Shown: positions 20,843 to 33,242 of the stretch, one piece after another | Layout of the letters: the number at the start of each line of letters is the position of its first letter | How positions within the stretch are numbered: the stretch's first letter is position 1 | Assembly (NCBI GenBank): GCA_017354895.1 | Contig: CP071495.1 | Span: 3,517,001-3,581,000 of the forward strand | Length of the DNA stretch: 64,000 nucleotides | From: Podospora comata | Lineage: Eukaryota > Ascomycota > Sordariomycetes > Sordariales > Podosporaceae | Direction of reading: 5' to 3' | Position numbers and translations under genes: made by a program | The notes under the pieces: generated by a model | Database searches by the model: none | Told to the model about the DNA's origin: nothing | The model's input: only the letters and a program-made list of their open reading frames with translations

Positions 20843-22959
20843 ATGTCTATGCCGTCGAGTCCTGCCGGTGGCGGCACCACCACCACAACACCCCTCCAGC
20901 CCATGTCGCATAACCAACAACGCGAGCGCGATCCCGCTCTCTTCTCGCCCACCCAGACTAGAGGTCGCGGCCTGACCCTCGGAGCTTCCACGGACAATGC
21001 GCGCGACAGCTCGGTTCACGAAAAGATTAACCAGTTCAACTCGCTCGCTGTGCAATCAAAACAACTCGAGCGCAAGACCGCCGATGCCGCCCTCAAGCGC
21101 GCCATGCTTGGCCGGGAGGAGGCCGAGAGCGAAATGCGCCGCTACCGTGACGAGTGTAGAATGCTCAGGAGGGCGGTAGAGGAAGGGAGAGAACGGGAAC
21201 GAAAAGTGGGCGAGAGACTGGAGACAGTAATGGTATGTTTACGATCCTTTTCCGATAGCTAATCCGGGCGCCAAGCAGACAAAGACTAATGCGGGAATAA
21301 ACAAAACAGGAGAGCTATGGACGCGCAAAGGAGACACACGAACACACCAAAGAACTCTGGGAGAAGGAGATCCGTCGCGCCCGAAAGGAGACCTTCAAGA
21401 CCCAGAGTGCCTTTGTCAAGCTTCAGGAAGAGCTCAAGAATTCTCGGAACGCCCACAGGTCGACCGAAGAGGAGCTTCATCGCGAAAAGCAGCTATGCTC
21501 TGAACGGGCACAGGACGCTTTTACCGCCAAATACCAGCTTGTAGCTCTTCAGAACCAACTTGAGCAGGCTCTCGAAAAGATCAAGACACTTGAGCAGGAA
21601 CGTGACTCGCTCAAAACGATGGTCGAACAAGAGAAGCAGCTCCGGCTAGTGGCCGAGGAGGGCAAACGTCCCGCATCCGACGACGAGAGAATTACGCCAC
21701 GCAAGCGACCACGGACATCCTCCATCAGCTCATCATCGTCCGATGTACCCGACTTTGAGGAGATTACCCGGAAATGGGAGTGGGAGAAGCAGCGCGCCGA
21801 CAGGGCAGTGCAGCAAGTGCAGTTCCTCGAGACCGAGTGCCGGTTGAGGGTCTGCGCCGCGGCCAAAGCCTTTCGTCGAAGCAGTTCAAGCCGAGGGAGC
21901 ACAAGCACTAGTCGTCGATCCAGCCCCCGACGCAAACGACCCAGTCTCTTGAAAATCGCAGATGCTGCCGACGCTGTCATCATTGGAGGCAACGCCGAGC
22001 CGTCTCCTGATCTCGCCTCACCAAAGCGTTCCAAGACCGACATGCTCAGGGAGGAGCTGGGCTCTCGGAATGACAGGTTCTTTACACCGGTTGAGCAACC
22101 TGTACGTTATTCTCGCACGCCGAGCGTTGACCCGCCAGATTTCGCGATGCTTGATAAGGACAGGACATCGCTACTGTCGTTGCTCGACGCCCCCCATAGA
22201 GAGGAGAGCCCAGCGTTGACGTTTAGCATTCCCACCGTTCCAGCACCCGCCCCAGCCGCAACAGTAAAGCAGGTTCGGCAAGAAGAACCGGAATCGGATG
22301 TTGAGGTTCATAGATCGGTCCCGCATCCTGTGCCAGAGCCTGTTGTTCCCGTCCATCAGGAACCGTCCCCCCGTTCTGCCGCGCCTTCGACCGACCCTTT
22401 GCCATCTGTCAAGACCCTCAGCAACGAGCTACCAGCCCCTGCTCCGCGTCCTCACACCTCGAATTCGTTTCATCGGTTCCGGGAAGCCGCCGCCAAAGCC
22501 GCGCTTACTGTTGTGACAACCACGACAAAGGTGCCACTCAAAGACGAGAACAAGGACCCGAACCTCGCTTCCAAGATCATGAAGATGCAAAAAGAACAGC
22601 AATACCAAACTCCCAACCGAGGGAATATCTCAGCCGGGAGTGAAAACGAGTGGGACAAGCCAAGCTTTGACGCGACGAACCCGGCGCTGACGCCGACCAT
22701 GACGAGGGAGGAGGCTCTAGCGCAGATAAGAGATCGGAGAGTCCGGGCTAGGAGTGCCGGGCGTCCTGGTGGTGCTGCTGGATCTCAGGGAACCCTGTCG
22801 AGGAAGGTGTCGACTGAGACGATGAAGAGTGGCAGCGGGCCAAGGGGGAGGGAGCAGGAGAGGAGGGATGTTAGCGTGCAGAGCGCGCCAACTGTGATGA
22901 CGGGGAATAGGGAGCCCAGCAGGGGGGCGGTTGTGGGGGGGAGAAGGGCGAGGAGTTGA
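20843..22959 (+). CDS. Coiled-coil orphan protein, two exons, 679 aa
   Basis: Exons 20843-21232 and 21310-22959, with a 77-nt intron (GTATGT donor, AAACAG acceptor) in phase 0. The N-terminal 50 residues are Ser/Thr/Pro-rich. Residues about 55-280 form long heptad-rich coiled coil (KINQFNSLAVQSKQLERKTADAALKRAML..., then a Glu/Arg/Lys-rich stretch). Two basic Arg/Ser segments follow (KRPRTSSISSSSSD and RRSSPRRKRPS). The rest is disordered, with a short conserved-looking LKDENKDPNLASKIMKMQKEQQ near residue 560. The Arg-rich patches suggest a nuclear or microtubule-associated protein, possibly a spindle-pole or septation factor, but no named domain is recognisable. Product unknown. Confidence 0.82.
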
Positions 22960-23804
22960 AGTACGACGATAAATGATTGGAAAGTGGCAAGGGAGAGGAG
23001 GAGGAGGAGGAGTCAGGATATGACATGATATCCCTTACTGTTTGACCTTTTTTTTGTCGGCCTCGGATTTGTATACACCCCTCTCAGCACACACACACCC
23101 ACACACACATACACACAACACCCGGTTTGCGGTTTTTTTCGGTTCAGGTTTTCAGCAGCATCATCATCACATGGAAAAAGGAAAGGGGGGGGGGTAACAC
23201 AGGACATTTTTGCATTTCTTCAGGAGTTGCGAGGTTGTCTCTTTTTTTGTCTTCTCCGGGTCTGGATGCCAATGGATGGAAACTGCTAAATCATCATTAC
23301 AACTCTGAAACTGGACAAAAACCTGGGGAAACTTTTCTTACTTGGCGCTCTGGTGTTTCTTTTTTACTGGACGGACGGACGGCTGGCACAAACTTCTATA
23401 ATACCCCTAACCATTTTGTGTTTTTTTTGTTTTTTTTCTGTTTGGCTCTTGAAACCATTTTAAAGGAACGCATGGGGTTGGGTGGGAAAGTCTGGCCAAG
23501 CGTTTTGCGTTCAGGGGTTGCTGGTTGGGTACTGTCGACGATATCGGGGTGGTGGTGGTGCTGGCTTGACAGGCTTCACTGGTTGTTTAATTGACATTTT
23601 ACATTGTTCTCATCACAAATTGCTTCGAATGCTTTACTCGACGGTTGGTGATGTATCACTACTTATTTCTTCTTGTCATGAACTGCCATGTAATTAGAAT
23701 CTGATCATGTCAAAAATCATTGTCATCACCATCATCACCCCAATCCAATCATCGTTTAGACCAAACATCAGTCCATCATTGCGATACTCTCGGTCTACTC
23801 CTCC
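22960..23804. other. Convergent intergenic region with CA-rich tract
   Basis: Between two 3' ends. A CA-rich tract (cacacacaccc type) covers about 23085-23122, and long T runs occur near 23050 and 23420. Otherwise UTR-like. The frame at 23127-23594 is not convincing. Confidence 0.45.
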
Positions 23805-25391
23805 TCAGCTTCTCTTTGGCCCATTTCCAACTTGTGCGGATAAAAAAGACACAGACCCACCCGTGGCATTTCCATTCTCCCCAAGGGAATGACCAGCAAC
23901 CGACATGGCCCTCGACTTCCTCCTGCCACCTCTGGCAGCCCTATGCTGGTCCTTTGTAGCAGACAGCTCCCTCTGCTCCATCCTCGCGGCGGTGATCTCT
24001 CTGGCACTAATAAAGTACCCCAAAGATAATATCGCCGTGTCCCTCACCTGCTCGGTCGTTACAGCTGGCCAGACCACAAAAACATCCAGAAAATATGTGG
24101 CTTCGACCGGTGAATGAAGAGGAGGAGAAGACGTCCCGCTCGATGCTGCTCCCTTGTGGATCCCCTTCAAAGCAGTCTTGGTGCTGCCATTGGCGTGTGG
24201 TTTTGAAGGAGATGTCTCGAGCGAGCATGAAGACTTGGCGCTGAGCGGCAGCCAAAACTTCTTGTTGTTCAAATCGTCGTCCTCTGGGTCCGTCTCAAAT
24301 TCCACTCGTCGTTCAAGCCTCTGGATGTACTCCCATTCCTTGCAAGCCTTGGCACAGTATGTCTTCAACTCGGAAACAAATGGCTGGCGTTTGGCCTCCA
24401 GCACAAGGCTTTCGAAACAACTTGCGACGGATATAACCACGGAATCGGTGCATTCGGTGCTGATGGAATCAGTGATGTCCCTGTACTCGGCAAGTGCCCG
24501 GAAGAGTACTGAGCGCAGGTGAGCCTCGACCTCTTCGTTTTCTTCGGCCAGATGGTCGAGGAATTTATTTAGCTCGGAGGATTGGCGTAGGAGATAGATG
24601 GGCTGGAAGATGGCATTGCGCAACTCATATCCAAGAATGGCGAGGAAAGTGGCTATTCGCATGTGTTTGGCGGTTGCGGAGTTGGAGACGGGGAGAGGGA
24701 GGATCCGATCAGTGCGGCTCAGAGCAGGGTGGCTCTTGATCGTGGTCCAGTTGACACCATTCAGGGGCAGGTCATCACAAAAGTATGTCTCGGCCAGTTT
24801 GACGGCGGAGGTGCGGATGGAGTCCATGATACTGCAACTTCACCCTTCAGAGTTAGCAATCATATCATAGTCAACTTGAACAAGAGTGAGGAGGACATAC
24901 ATGTGCTTGATATTTTCTGTAATGGGAACCAGCCCGGCTGAAAATGTTGATAATCTCTCAAGCTTGGCTGTCCCCTCACTCAGCTCCTGCTTCACGGAGT
25001 CAATCTGCCGCTGCATCTTCCCCCTTTCGTCGCCCAGCCGCGTCTCATTGTCGGCGAGCTTCTTCTTGGCCTCGAGGTATTGACACTCAAGAGTTTGCTT
25101 CTGCTTCAAGGCATCCTGCAGCTTTTTGGAAGCATCATCACCTTGCTTCCTAGCTGCGTCTAGACTTGTATGGAGTCTCGCAATCTGGTTGAGTGTATGG
25201 GTGTTGTCACGTTCGAGATCGCTGTTTTCCTTCCGGAGTTTTTTGTTCTCGGCGCCAATGGAGGCAACTTGCTTGACGACCGGATGGGATGCCAACGTAG
25301 TAAACAAATTCTCAATGTCGTCCAAAGAAGACGGAGTTGTTGAAGCGGTGGTGTTGGAGGAGGAGAGAGTTGCCAGTTTCCCCGTGGACAT
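23805..25391 (-). CDS. Coiled-coil orphan protein, two exons, 505 aa
   Basis: Minus-strand exons 25391-24901 and 24831-23805; a 69-nt intron with donor GTATGT, branch TTGCTAAC and acceptor TTGCAG. Joining gives NIKHIIMDSIRTSAVKLAETYF. Residues about 20-150 are a classic coiled coil (ENKKLRKENSDLERDNTHTLNQIARLH...). Residues about 165-420 are helical and more globular, with the conserved-looking ILGYELRNAIFQPIYLL segment. The C-terminus is basic and disordered (RAARGGRRKSRAMSV). No membrane span or catalytic motif. A helical scaffold or cytoskeletal adaptor is possible, but I do not recognise the family. Confidence 0.85.
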
Positions 25392-26353
25392 GCTGGTCAG
25401 AGTCAGCTAATATTGTGGGATTTAATCAGGTGGTTGATTAAGGGGGAAGACACGTTGGAGAGTATGACACCATGTGGGACTGAAATGTTGCCTGTTCGAA
25501 TGTTGGGAAGGAGGCATTATGGCGGACAACCACCTTCTTTTCAACTTGCTCGGCAGTTTCATCATCTGCATCATTGCTTGTCAAATCTCTGGCTGATTCT
25601 CTCACACCAACATCCTGTGCCACCCATCTCCTCTCGTGGCCAATAATGGCACAATGGGCCTCAGTGCGTTGATTGTCCAGCACCTTCCCACATGAAGCTC
25701 AGCCTTCCATTTCAAAGTGAAGCTTGTGGTCAGACCCCGAATCTTCATCAGGATTCTCACAGAAAAAACACTTTGATCATGATATGCGATGAGCCAGTGA
25801 GGCGAGCAGGTCATCATCTCCCCCCAAGTTGAATGCAAGCCACAAATCATGTCCGGGCCCGCCTCCAATTAATGTTCGGTACTGTCTCCGGATAGACAGC
25901 CAATTGCCGGTGTCTTTCCGGAGCAAACGGACTGATAGCATTTGATCCATATGCCTCTTTCCATCGGGATGATGCTGTGGCATGGAAACTTGAAAGTTTG
26001 ACAATGGAATTGTGATAGAAGAGCCAATGCTATTTTTATCTGCTGAGATGGCCAGTCATGACGACATGCCGTTTTATGTTGAGTCGCAAACCAAGCCTCA
26101 CTCTGCGGTTCTCCGTGGTCAGGTGGATTTGATGAGATGGCTTCACATGTAGGTTCTTTTGGAACAAACGGATCCAAGTGACCTTGGCCCTGATCTTGAT
26201 AGCTGTCAGATTGTGATATCTATGTACCTAGAGCTATCAAACTCAATATGTTGTGCAACCATGCAACCATTACTCCGTTTGATAAAGACTACCTGCGGCC
26301 CTTATACAACACATCTCTCCACACCCAACCTCAACAACTACAACACAAGGACA
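25392..26353. other. Intergenic region upstream of tRNA
   Basis: About 960 bases with short, shadow-like frames only. It contains the promoter of the minus-strand coiled-coil gene and the flank of the tRNA. I see no repeat or additional RNA gene. Confidence 0.4.
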
Positions 26354-26440
26354 GCGCGATTAGTTCAGTGGTTAGAATACTCGCTTCCCATCTCGCTCTT
26401 GGACAAGCGAGGGACCCGAGTTCGAATCTCGGATCGCGCA
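26354..26440 (+). tRNA. tRNA-Gly(CCC) with a 15-nt intron
   Basis: A complete cloverleaf can be drawn. The acceptor stem GCGCGAT/ATCGCGC pairs at all seven positions. The D arm contains the A-box-like TTAGTTCAGTGGTTAGAATA. The anticodon stem is CTCGC/GCGAG with loop TTCCCA...A, so the anticodon is CCC at 26387-26389. The T arm is CCGAG-TTCGAAT-CTCGG, and the discriminator is A. A 15-nt intron fits at about 26391-26405, just after position 37, the canonical site. Its TTGG can pair with the anticodon region, as in other fungal tRNA precursors. A T5 run at 26460-26464 is a likely Pol III terminator. Confidence 0.95.
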
Positions 26441-26459
26441 GCTGATACTGATTCGCTTC

Positions 26460-26464
26460 TTTTT
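26460..26464 (+). terminator. Pol III terminator of tRNA-Gly
   Basis: A run of five T on the non-template strand lies 20 bases after the tRNA 3' end, as expected for RNA polymerase III termination. Confidence 0.6.
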
Positions 26465-27496
26465 GGTTAGCTTTGGTGCTAACATGGCAGGCGTGGTCAA
26501 CTTCTTTTTGGCAGAAGGAGCGGAGGTGAGTCGGGAAGGGGCGGTGGACCCCTCGGCCCGAACTGGGTACAGTTCAATGGATTCATCTGAGGTTACCTGG
26601 TCGAGGACTACCCAAGAGAGGAGGTATGAGAGTGATGCTCAACTGGAAACAACGGTTGATGGGCATGTGTTTTGAAAACGGATTAGGTACTTCAGGGTTG
26701 GGACTTGTGTTAGTTAGATACCTACCCAGTTCAAGACTCGCGAGGAGAGGTAAATGTGACTACACTGCTAACTCGGTGATAACATTGTAACGGGTCTATT
26801 TGTCTTGTTAAATTGTTTAGACCAGAGACTTGCTTATGTCGAGCGGTTGGAGTAATTGTGGTCTCTGAGAAAGACACTGATTCTGCGTGCCCTATCCATA
26901 TTCACAAACTTGACGTCCTGAGGCGAAGTAACGACTTGAAAGTCAAGCATGTTGAGGTGAAGCAGCATGGCATTGCCGTTTAACCCACGAGGCTGAATGA
27001 AGCCTTCATCGAACGAGTTATATGAGCATCGGTGGAATTAGAAACCTGATGCCACTTGCCATCTCATTGGCTGTAGTACTAATTACTATCACAGAACAGA
27101 GGTCTCCAATCTCGCGGCAGCCGATGCACGTTAGACTTTTCCACAACCGACACAGCAGCTGTGCCTCCCATCTGTCTTGCGGAAAAGGAAGCTCCATGGT
27201 GATGCGGCCCGAGCTCCTTTTTGTGAAACGTCGCGAGTGCGGAAGAGACGAAGGGCACGAGCCACCCTGCGCCGCGAGCCACGCATCCGGCAACAGAAGC
27301 GGAAGCCTCCCGAGCGAGAAAAAGAGAAACGGGAACGCTTTCGAAGCACACCCCTGTCATCATCCTGCTGACATTTAAGGCTTCAATATTTCCAACTGCT
27401 GAGCCTCCTCTGACAAACTGATGTAACCAGCCTGTATTTTATCATGGTGCTGAGAAGGCGCCTTTACTGTGTCTCTTTTTCTTTCCTTTCGAATGC

Positions 27497-27532
27497 AATG
27501 AATGAATGAATGGATGGATGGATGAATGAATG
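27497..27532. repeat. AATG/GATG tetranucleotide microsatellite
   Basis: Nine tandem units (four AATG, three GATG, two AATG), 36 bases, about 90 bases upstream of the BTB-like gene. Likely to vary in length between strains. Confidence 0.9.
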
Positions 27533-27620
27533 CGCCGCCAATCGATGAACTCCGCCGTGTTACCATCGTCTGTTAATCCCGAAACCACTGAGAGCTAGGA
27601 ACCGGATCTCACTCAGCTCC

Positions 27621-29306
27621 ATGGCCAGACCGGCCGGCGACCAGCTGAACGCTCACGCAGCACCAGCAACAAATGGCCATATGGGCATCTCGCGGCCATC
27701 CTCCTCTCAACCACTTTCCACCACCCAGCTTATCAGCCACATTCCCAAAATCCTCCCTCACGAGCGCGTCTTCCCCATACAGATAGGGTCTGAGCTCTTC
27801 AAACTATCGGGCGCATCGCTATCATCCGATGGTATGTATATCATCTGAGTGGGTAGAGGGAATGAGCACAAATTGACTGACATGAACAGCGCCGTCGTAC
27901 TTTTCCCAATACTTTCTGTGTCAGCTAAAACAGGCCGAAGAAAATGGAGAAGACATTTCCAACGCCATCCGGACCTTGTCCATCGATCGTGACCCAGACA
28001 CGTTTAAAGACATTGCTCTACACCTTCAGGGGTATCATGTGAAACCGCGAGATGCAACGCACTTTGTGCGATTGTTTGCCGATGCACAGTTTTACAGACG
28101 TGAGACAACGCTGCTATTGCTACTTGCTGCAAGGCCGAAGACATGTTGGGCTAACGCTGTGTCTTGCTAGTCCCCAAGTTGATGTCCCAGTTGTACGAGG
28201 AGAGCATCTTTACTACTATTGGAGAGCGCCAGTTTGAAATACCACGAGAGCTATTCAATGACCCAGGGAACTCACCCAACTTTTTCTCGCTGGGCTTTGC
28301 TGTCTTCTTTTCCTCACCAGACGAGCTCTTTCCTGGCTTGGACAGAGAAGGGCTTCTTCGGCCACCATCGATTGTGCCCCCTGCGATCCCAACACGTAAC
28401 GGGGATATTTTTGCCGAGCTACTCAACCTTCTCCGAGGATATCCGGTCAATATTCGCGATGAAGGCCATCGCGCAGAGCTACTCCGAGATTGCCGGTATT
28501 TCAACTTCAAAGGGCTCGAGCAGCGTCTGATCCCGCATCAGATATCCTACAACCTGTCACGTAGACGACACGAAATTGTTCTTCGGCTCAGGGACATACT
28601 CAAAAGCGGCATCACGGTAGCTTCCGAGCCCACCGCACTCGATCCAGCCGCCGGATGGGTCAACTACGCCCGCCCGTTCGTCGACGAGAAATCTTACGAG
28701 CTAGTGCTCGAGATTGGCGATGAGAGCACCAGGCTACAGTTTGGACCGAATGGATCGATCCGAGCCGAGTTCTTTGGGGAAGTCAAGACTCGCGTGGCGA
28801 AACTTTTCGAGGTCATCTCTACCAAGCTCAACTTACCGCCCACAACACAGCCCCTCGGGTTGCTAATGGCACAAGGGGGTGCGAGCAGCCAACCAGCTAC
28901 GCCGGGGAACACACCGCTTAGCGAGGATTTGGTAAGGGTTGTGATGGATCCCGAGGCAAGCGTCACGCTGGACGGAAGAGCCTGGAGCTTGGAAGAGGCG
29001 GGGAATAGCTCGGTGCCGTCATCGGCTGGGGGACCGGGTGGTGTGAGTGGCGGTGGTGAACAGAACTCGCCCTCGGCGTTACTGCTGTCTGTTCCGGCCT
29101 CACAGCCGTTTTCAAGGAAGAGGAGGAGGGTGGATATGAATGGCGGACTGGAGGAATGGATTGTGCGGACTGGGCAGTGGCGGCTGAGGATTCAAGGGGT
29201 CAAGAATGGGAAGGCGGCGGTAGAGTGTTGTTTGGTGGCGGTCAAGCTGGATGCTATGAGCTCGGAGCATGCTAGGAATCTGCAGAGGTCCTTTTTGGGA
29301 GGGTGA
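27621..29306 (+). CDS. Protein with two BTB/T1-like modules, three exons, 518 aa
   Basis: Exons 27621-27831, 27890-28099 and 28171-29306; introns of 58 and 71 nt with donors GTATGT and GTGAGA. Two related modules are visible. The first (about 50-145) has FPIQIGSELFKLSGASLSSDAPSYFSQYF, then RDPDTFKDIALHLQGYHVKPRD and FADAQFYRLPKL. The second (about 150-270) has FTTIGERQFEIPRELF..SPNFFSLGFA, then IFAELLNLLRGYPVNIRDE and CRYFNFKGLEQRLIPHQ. Each has the order of a T1-type BTB fold (strand, helix, then the R-x-x-x-x-F...L..Y.v segment and a closing helix). The C-terminal half is unassigned and contains a basic SRKRRRVD patch (about 435). Function is unknown; such proteins are often adaptors or oligomerisation platforms. 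Confidence 0.85.
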
Positions 29307-30218
29307 CTTTGGATATGCTGGGAATGATACCTTGAGTTGTTGGATATGAGGGTGTTTGTATGTCGTTGTCATGTTGGAATTCATGACATGGGATTATTGT
29401 GTTTATCCTGTTACAAACTCTCTGTTTTTTTATTAATCAGCAAGCATTATTACTTTATGACAACAGGCTGTGACAGTTCAGTGAGGCAACGAATGGAAGA
29501 GTGTTGCACTGGCACTGACTGGTGATTCCATGTTCCAGTGGGTCTCTTGGCCATCAGATGTTGCTGGCAAAAATATGGATCCCTCCCAAATTGAGATTGG
29601 CCTATCAATCTGGACCATGTCACCGTCAGGAGGCTCTTTCACTGTCCAGCCATCTCTTCCATGTCCCTTGGGGTGAGGCTTGCTGTGATGTATGCTGTAT
29701 AGGACATATATGTATGTAGGTCGGGTGTCTGTAAGGTACAGACATAAACTGGTTGGGTATCTGTAGGGAGTGAAGCAAGTCGGGGCTCAGACGGCGAGAC
29801 TGCCGGCATCCCGGACCCAGCCAGCCGGGCAGCAGACCGGACTGGGATTGGACAGACACGACGCTCGGGCCAAGCAGTGATCACAACCAGCGGTGTTTTG
29901 GGGGGTGCTTTCTGTATTGTGCTCAGTGCACGGCAGTGACTGGCTGATAAAGCACGGGCAAGGAGAGGAAGCGCGCTTGCCTGCTTCGGGGAACGCTTCT
30001 GTCAACAATCAAATTTCCCCACCACTGTCACCCAAGTTCGACCTTCAGGCTTCCGAAGAACGACCAACCTTCAAATTTCCACTTCTCCAGCCAAACCCGC
30101 CTGTTGTTGTTGTTGTCTTCTGACCCAGCTGCTGTCTTTGGTTTTGCTGACAGGCTATATTCATATTGCACCTCTCTCTTTTTTTTGCAGCTAAGAGTAC
30201 TTCTGCTACCAAGTCAAG
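29307..30218. other. Intergenic region and alpha-tubulin leader
   Basis: Contains the 3' flank of the BTB-like gene and the alpha-tubulin leader. A strong pyrimidine tract plus CAG (about 30172-30190) just before the tubulin ATG looks like a 3' splice site, so a 5'-UTR intron is likely. Confidence 0.45.
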
Positions 30219-32180
30219 ATGCGTGAGATTATCAGCTTGAACGGTATGTTTTTTTTGCCCCGACCTGAAGCTCCTTTTTTTTTCTCGGCGTGGCGCGCGT
30301 CTTTGGCCTCACCGCATCGGTTGGGGGCACCTCGATATCGGCGCACACCACCGACTCAACACCCTTTTGGACGACTTTTGTGTCGATACTGACTTTCTCT
30401 GTCTATAGTCGGCCAGGCCGGTTGCCAGATCGCCAACTCCTGCTGGGAGGTATGTACAGCATCACCCCTCTCTCGACTCGTCCTCCCCGGTTGCCCGCAT
30501 CGTCATCAGAGCTGCCTGGCCTCGTGACAACACACCAGGCGACATCATGAGTTTCGATCTGCTCTGCTCGGCACCGATGAACACTACATTCGATATGCTT
30601 GATGGAATAGGGACTTTACTGACCTTACATGTTTAGCTGTACTGCCTTGAGCACGGCATCCAGGTATGCTCTCGTCCCCGATTTTTAGCGGTCGGAATAT
30701 TGTGATACTGACCCGTTCACATCATTAGCCCGACGGATACCTCACTGAGGAGCGCAAGGCTGCTGACCCCGACCATGGTTTCAGCACTTTCTTCTCTGAG
30801 ACTGGTGCGTACTTGGGACCTTTGATGATGTGTGCCCTCATATATTTTGGCCCAGCTGACGGATGTATGCCCAAGCAGGAAATGGCAAATATGTTCCCCG
30901 GACAATCTACTGCGATCTCGAGCCCAACGTCGTCGATGAGGTTCGCACTGGTGCCTACCGTGGCCTCTTCCACCCCGAGCACATGATTACCGGAAAGGAG
31001 GACGCCTCCAACAACTATGCCCGCGGTCACTACACTGTCGGCAAGGAGCTTATTGATCAGGTGCTCGACAAGGTCCGCCGCGTGGCCGATAACTGCAGTG
31101 GTCTTCAGGGTTTCCTCGTTTTCCACTCCTTCGGTGGTGGTACCGGTTCCGGTTTCGGTGCTCTGTTGATGGAGCGCCTCTCGGTTGACTATGGCAAGAA
31201 GTCAAAGCTCGAGTTCTGCGTCTATCCTGCCCCCCAGACCGCGACCTCTGTTGTTGAGCCTTACAACTCTATTCTCACCACCCACACTACCCTTGAGCAC
31301 GCCGACTGCTCCTTCATGGTCGACAACGAGGCCATCTACGATATCTGCCGTCGCAACCTTGGTCTCGAGCGCCCCAACTATGAGAACCTGAACCGTCTCA
31401 TTGCTCAGGGTATGTTTTTCCAGAGCACCAGACGTATTCTTTTTTGACACCTGCTGACATATCTTGCAGTCGTTTCTTCCATTACTGCCTCGCTCCGTTT
31501 CGATGGCTCCCTGAACGTCGATCTCAACGAGTTCCAGACCAACTTGGTCCCCTACCCCCGCATCCATTTCCCTCTGGTTGCTTATGCCCCCGTCATCTCG
31601 GCCGCCAAGGCTGCCCACGAGGCCAACAGCGTCCAGGAGATGACCATGTCTTGCTTCGAGCCCAACAACCAGATGGTCAAGTGCGACCCCCGCAATGGCA
31701 AGTACATGGCTACCTGCTTGTTGTACCGCGGTGACGTCGTCCCCAACGACGCCCACGCTGCCGTTGCCACCCTCAAGACCAAGCGCACCATCCAGTTTGT
31801 CGACTGGTGCCCTACCGGTTTCAAGCTTGGTATCTGCTACCAGCCCCCCCACCAGGTGCCCAACGGCGATCTGGCCAAGGTTAACCGTGCTGTGTATGTA
31901 TACCCTGGCTGTTATGTATTCTATTTTGTTACAACTTGCTAACTATGCCTCTAGCTGCATGCTTTCCAACACCACCGCCATTGCCGAGGCCTGGTCCGCT
32001 CTCTCTCACAAGTTCGATCTCATGTACTCCAAGCGCGCCTTCGTCCACTGGTATGTTGGTGAGGGTATGGAGGAGGGTGAGTTCTCGGAGGCTCGCGAGG
32101 ATCTTGCTGCTCTTGAGCGCGATTACGAGGAGGTTGCTGCCGATTCGATGGAGGGTGAGGATGTCGAGGCCGAGTACTAA
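30219..32180 (+). CDS. Alpha-tubulin, seven exons, 449 aa
   Basis: Exons 30219-30243, 30409-30449, 30637-30663, 30729-30804, 30879-31409, 31470-31893 and 31955-32180. The 5' half is cut into very small exons (25, 41, 27 and 76 nt), the typical layout of fungal tubulin genes. The protein forms the alpha/beta heterodimer of microtubules. Seen motifs are the N-terminal [22 protein letters not shown], the GTP-binding GGGTGSG loop (about 142-148), [23 protein letters not shown], and an acidic tail ending EDVEAEY with the terminal Tyr. Lys-40-type residues lie in the exon 4/5 loop region. Length is normal and nothing is missing. Codon bias indicates high expression. Confidence 0.98.
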
Positions 32181-33242
32181 GTGCGGAAGCACGGAAGCTA
32201 CGTGTGTGGATACTCCGTGGTGGCAGAGTTTGGTATGTTGATTGTGGGCGAATCACCTTGGACGAAGGGTTGTTGTTGTTGCACCGAGTCCTTTTAGTCA
32301 TCCCCTTTAGGCCTGCGATATCCCGTTGGCGAAAAGAGGCTCTCTGCGTTTTCATGGGTATACTTCCTTGGCAAGCGCGGACCCAGTGAATTTTATTTTG
32401 TTAGACGGAAAGTGAATAGTGAATTTTAATGGAGAACAGCAGAATACCTGGAGGGATATCATAATGTTGTCTTGTTTTGTTTTGTTTTGTTTGGGAAGTG
32501 GGGACAGACTGTGTACATAGGAGAGATTCCCCGGAGTACAGTATTTGTTGTCACACCTAAATGGTACTTTCCAAGTGATGCTCAATTATCGCGCATGTCT
32601 GCTTTCTGAGACCTGTACTAGCGAGGAGACGGGGTTATGTCTGCAACTGTCTGCAACAAGCTGCCATCTGCACCGTTGCTGCAGTTCCCGTTGGCTGTTG
32701 AGCTTGGGGGTTTACTGCAGCTCTGGCAGGACGAGCTTGGTTGGACCCTTGGGACCCAATCAAGGGTTGGGTTGCTGCCAAGGCGCTGTGACAGATCGAG
32801 GCATCCCCACTCTGCGGACTTTCCCGCCAGCTGTTTGGCTTCCAGGTTCCTCTCTGCTGCCCAAGGGAGCTTGGGGGAGTCGCAATCCCAGCCTCACGAA
32901 CGTTGCCAGACCAGACTGGACGGTTGATTTTCCCCCACTCGACCACTCAACCAGACTCGACCTCGCAAACTACGAATGCGCATATGCCATAGTACACTGC
33001 TATGCCCGCATGATTCTTGTTCTTTTGTTTTCTGATTCCTACTGAGCGTCTCTTTCGTCCATTTCCCTCTTGTAATACACGCATTTCCTTTTCCCTCGCA
33101 CGAAACCGCGACTGCCAGCGAGCGACCCGACCAGACACCAGAAACAGACATCAGCCACCACCACCACCACCAACGACGACGGAGGACTGAGCAAAAAACA
33201 TTTGGTCTCTTTTCGCAACACACGGCACATCTGGTTCTCACC
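32181..33242. other. Intergenic region and Ede1 leader
   Basis: About 1.1 kb. Starts with the tubulin 3' UTR (contains a TTTTG-repeat at about 32471-32490). Ends with an A/C-rich leader before the Ede1 ATG that includes a CAC trinucleotide run (about 33155-33172). The frames at 32545-33045 are not convincing. Confidence 0.45.

Larger units (their letters stand above)
26441..27620. other. Intergenic region downstream of tRNA
   Basis: About 1.2 kb. It begins with a Pol III terminator-like T run (26460-26464) and contains a tetranucleotide microsatellite (27497-27532) shortly before the next gene. Remaining frames are chance-like. Confidence 0.4.

Noticed and set aside
22500-22620. KEN-box-like degron in the coiled-coil protein
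   Set aside because: The sequence is DENKDP, not KEN, so a cell-cycle degron is not supported.
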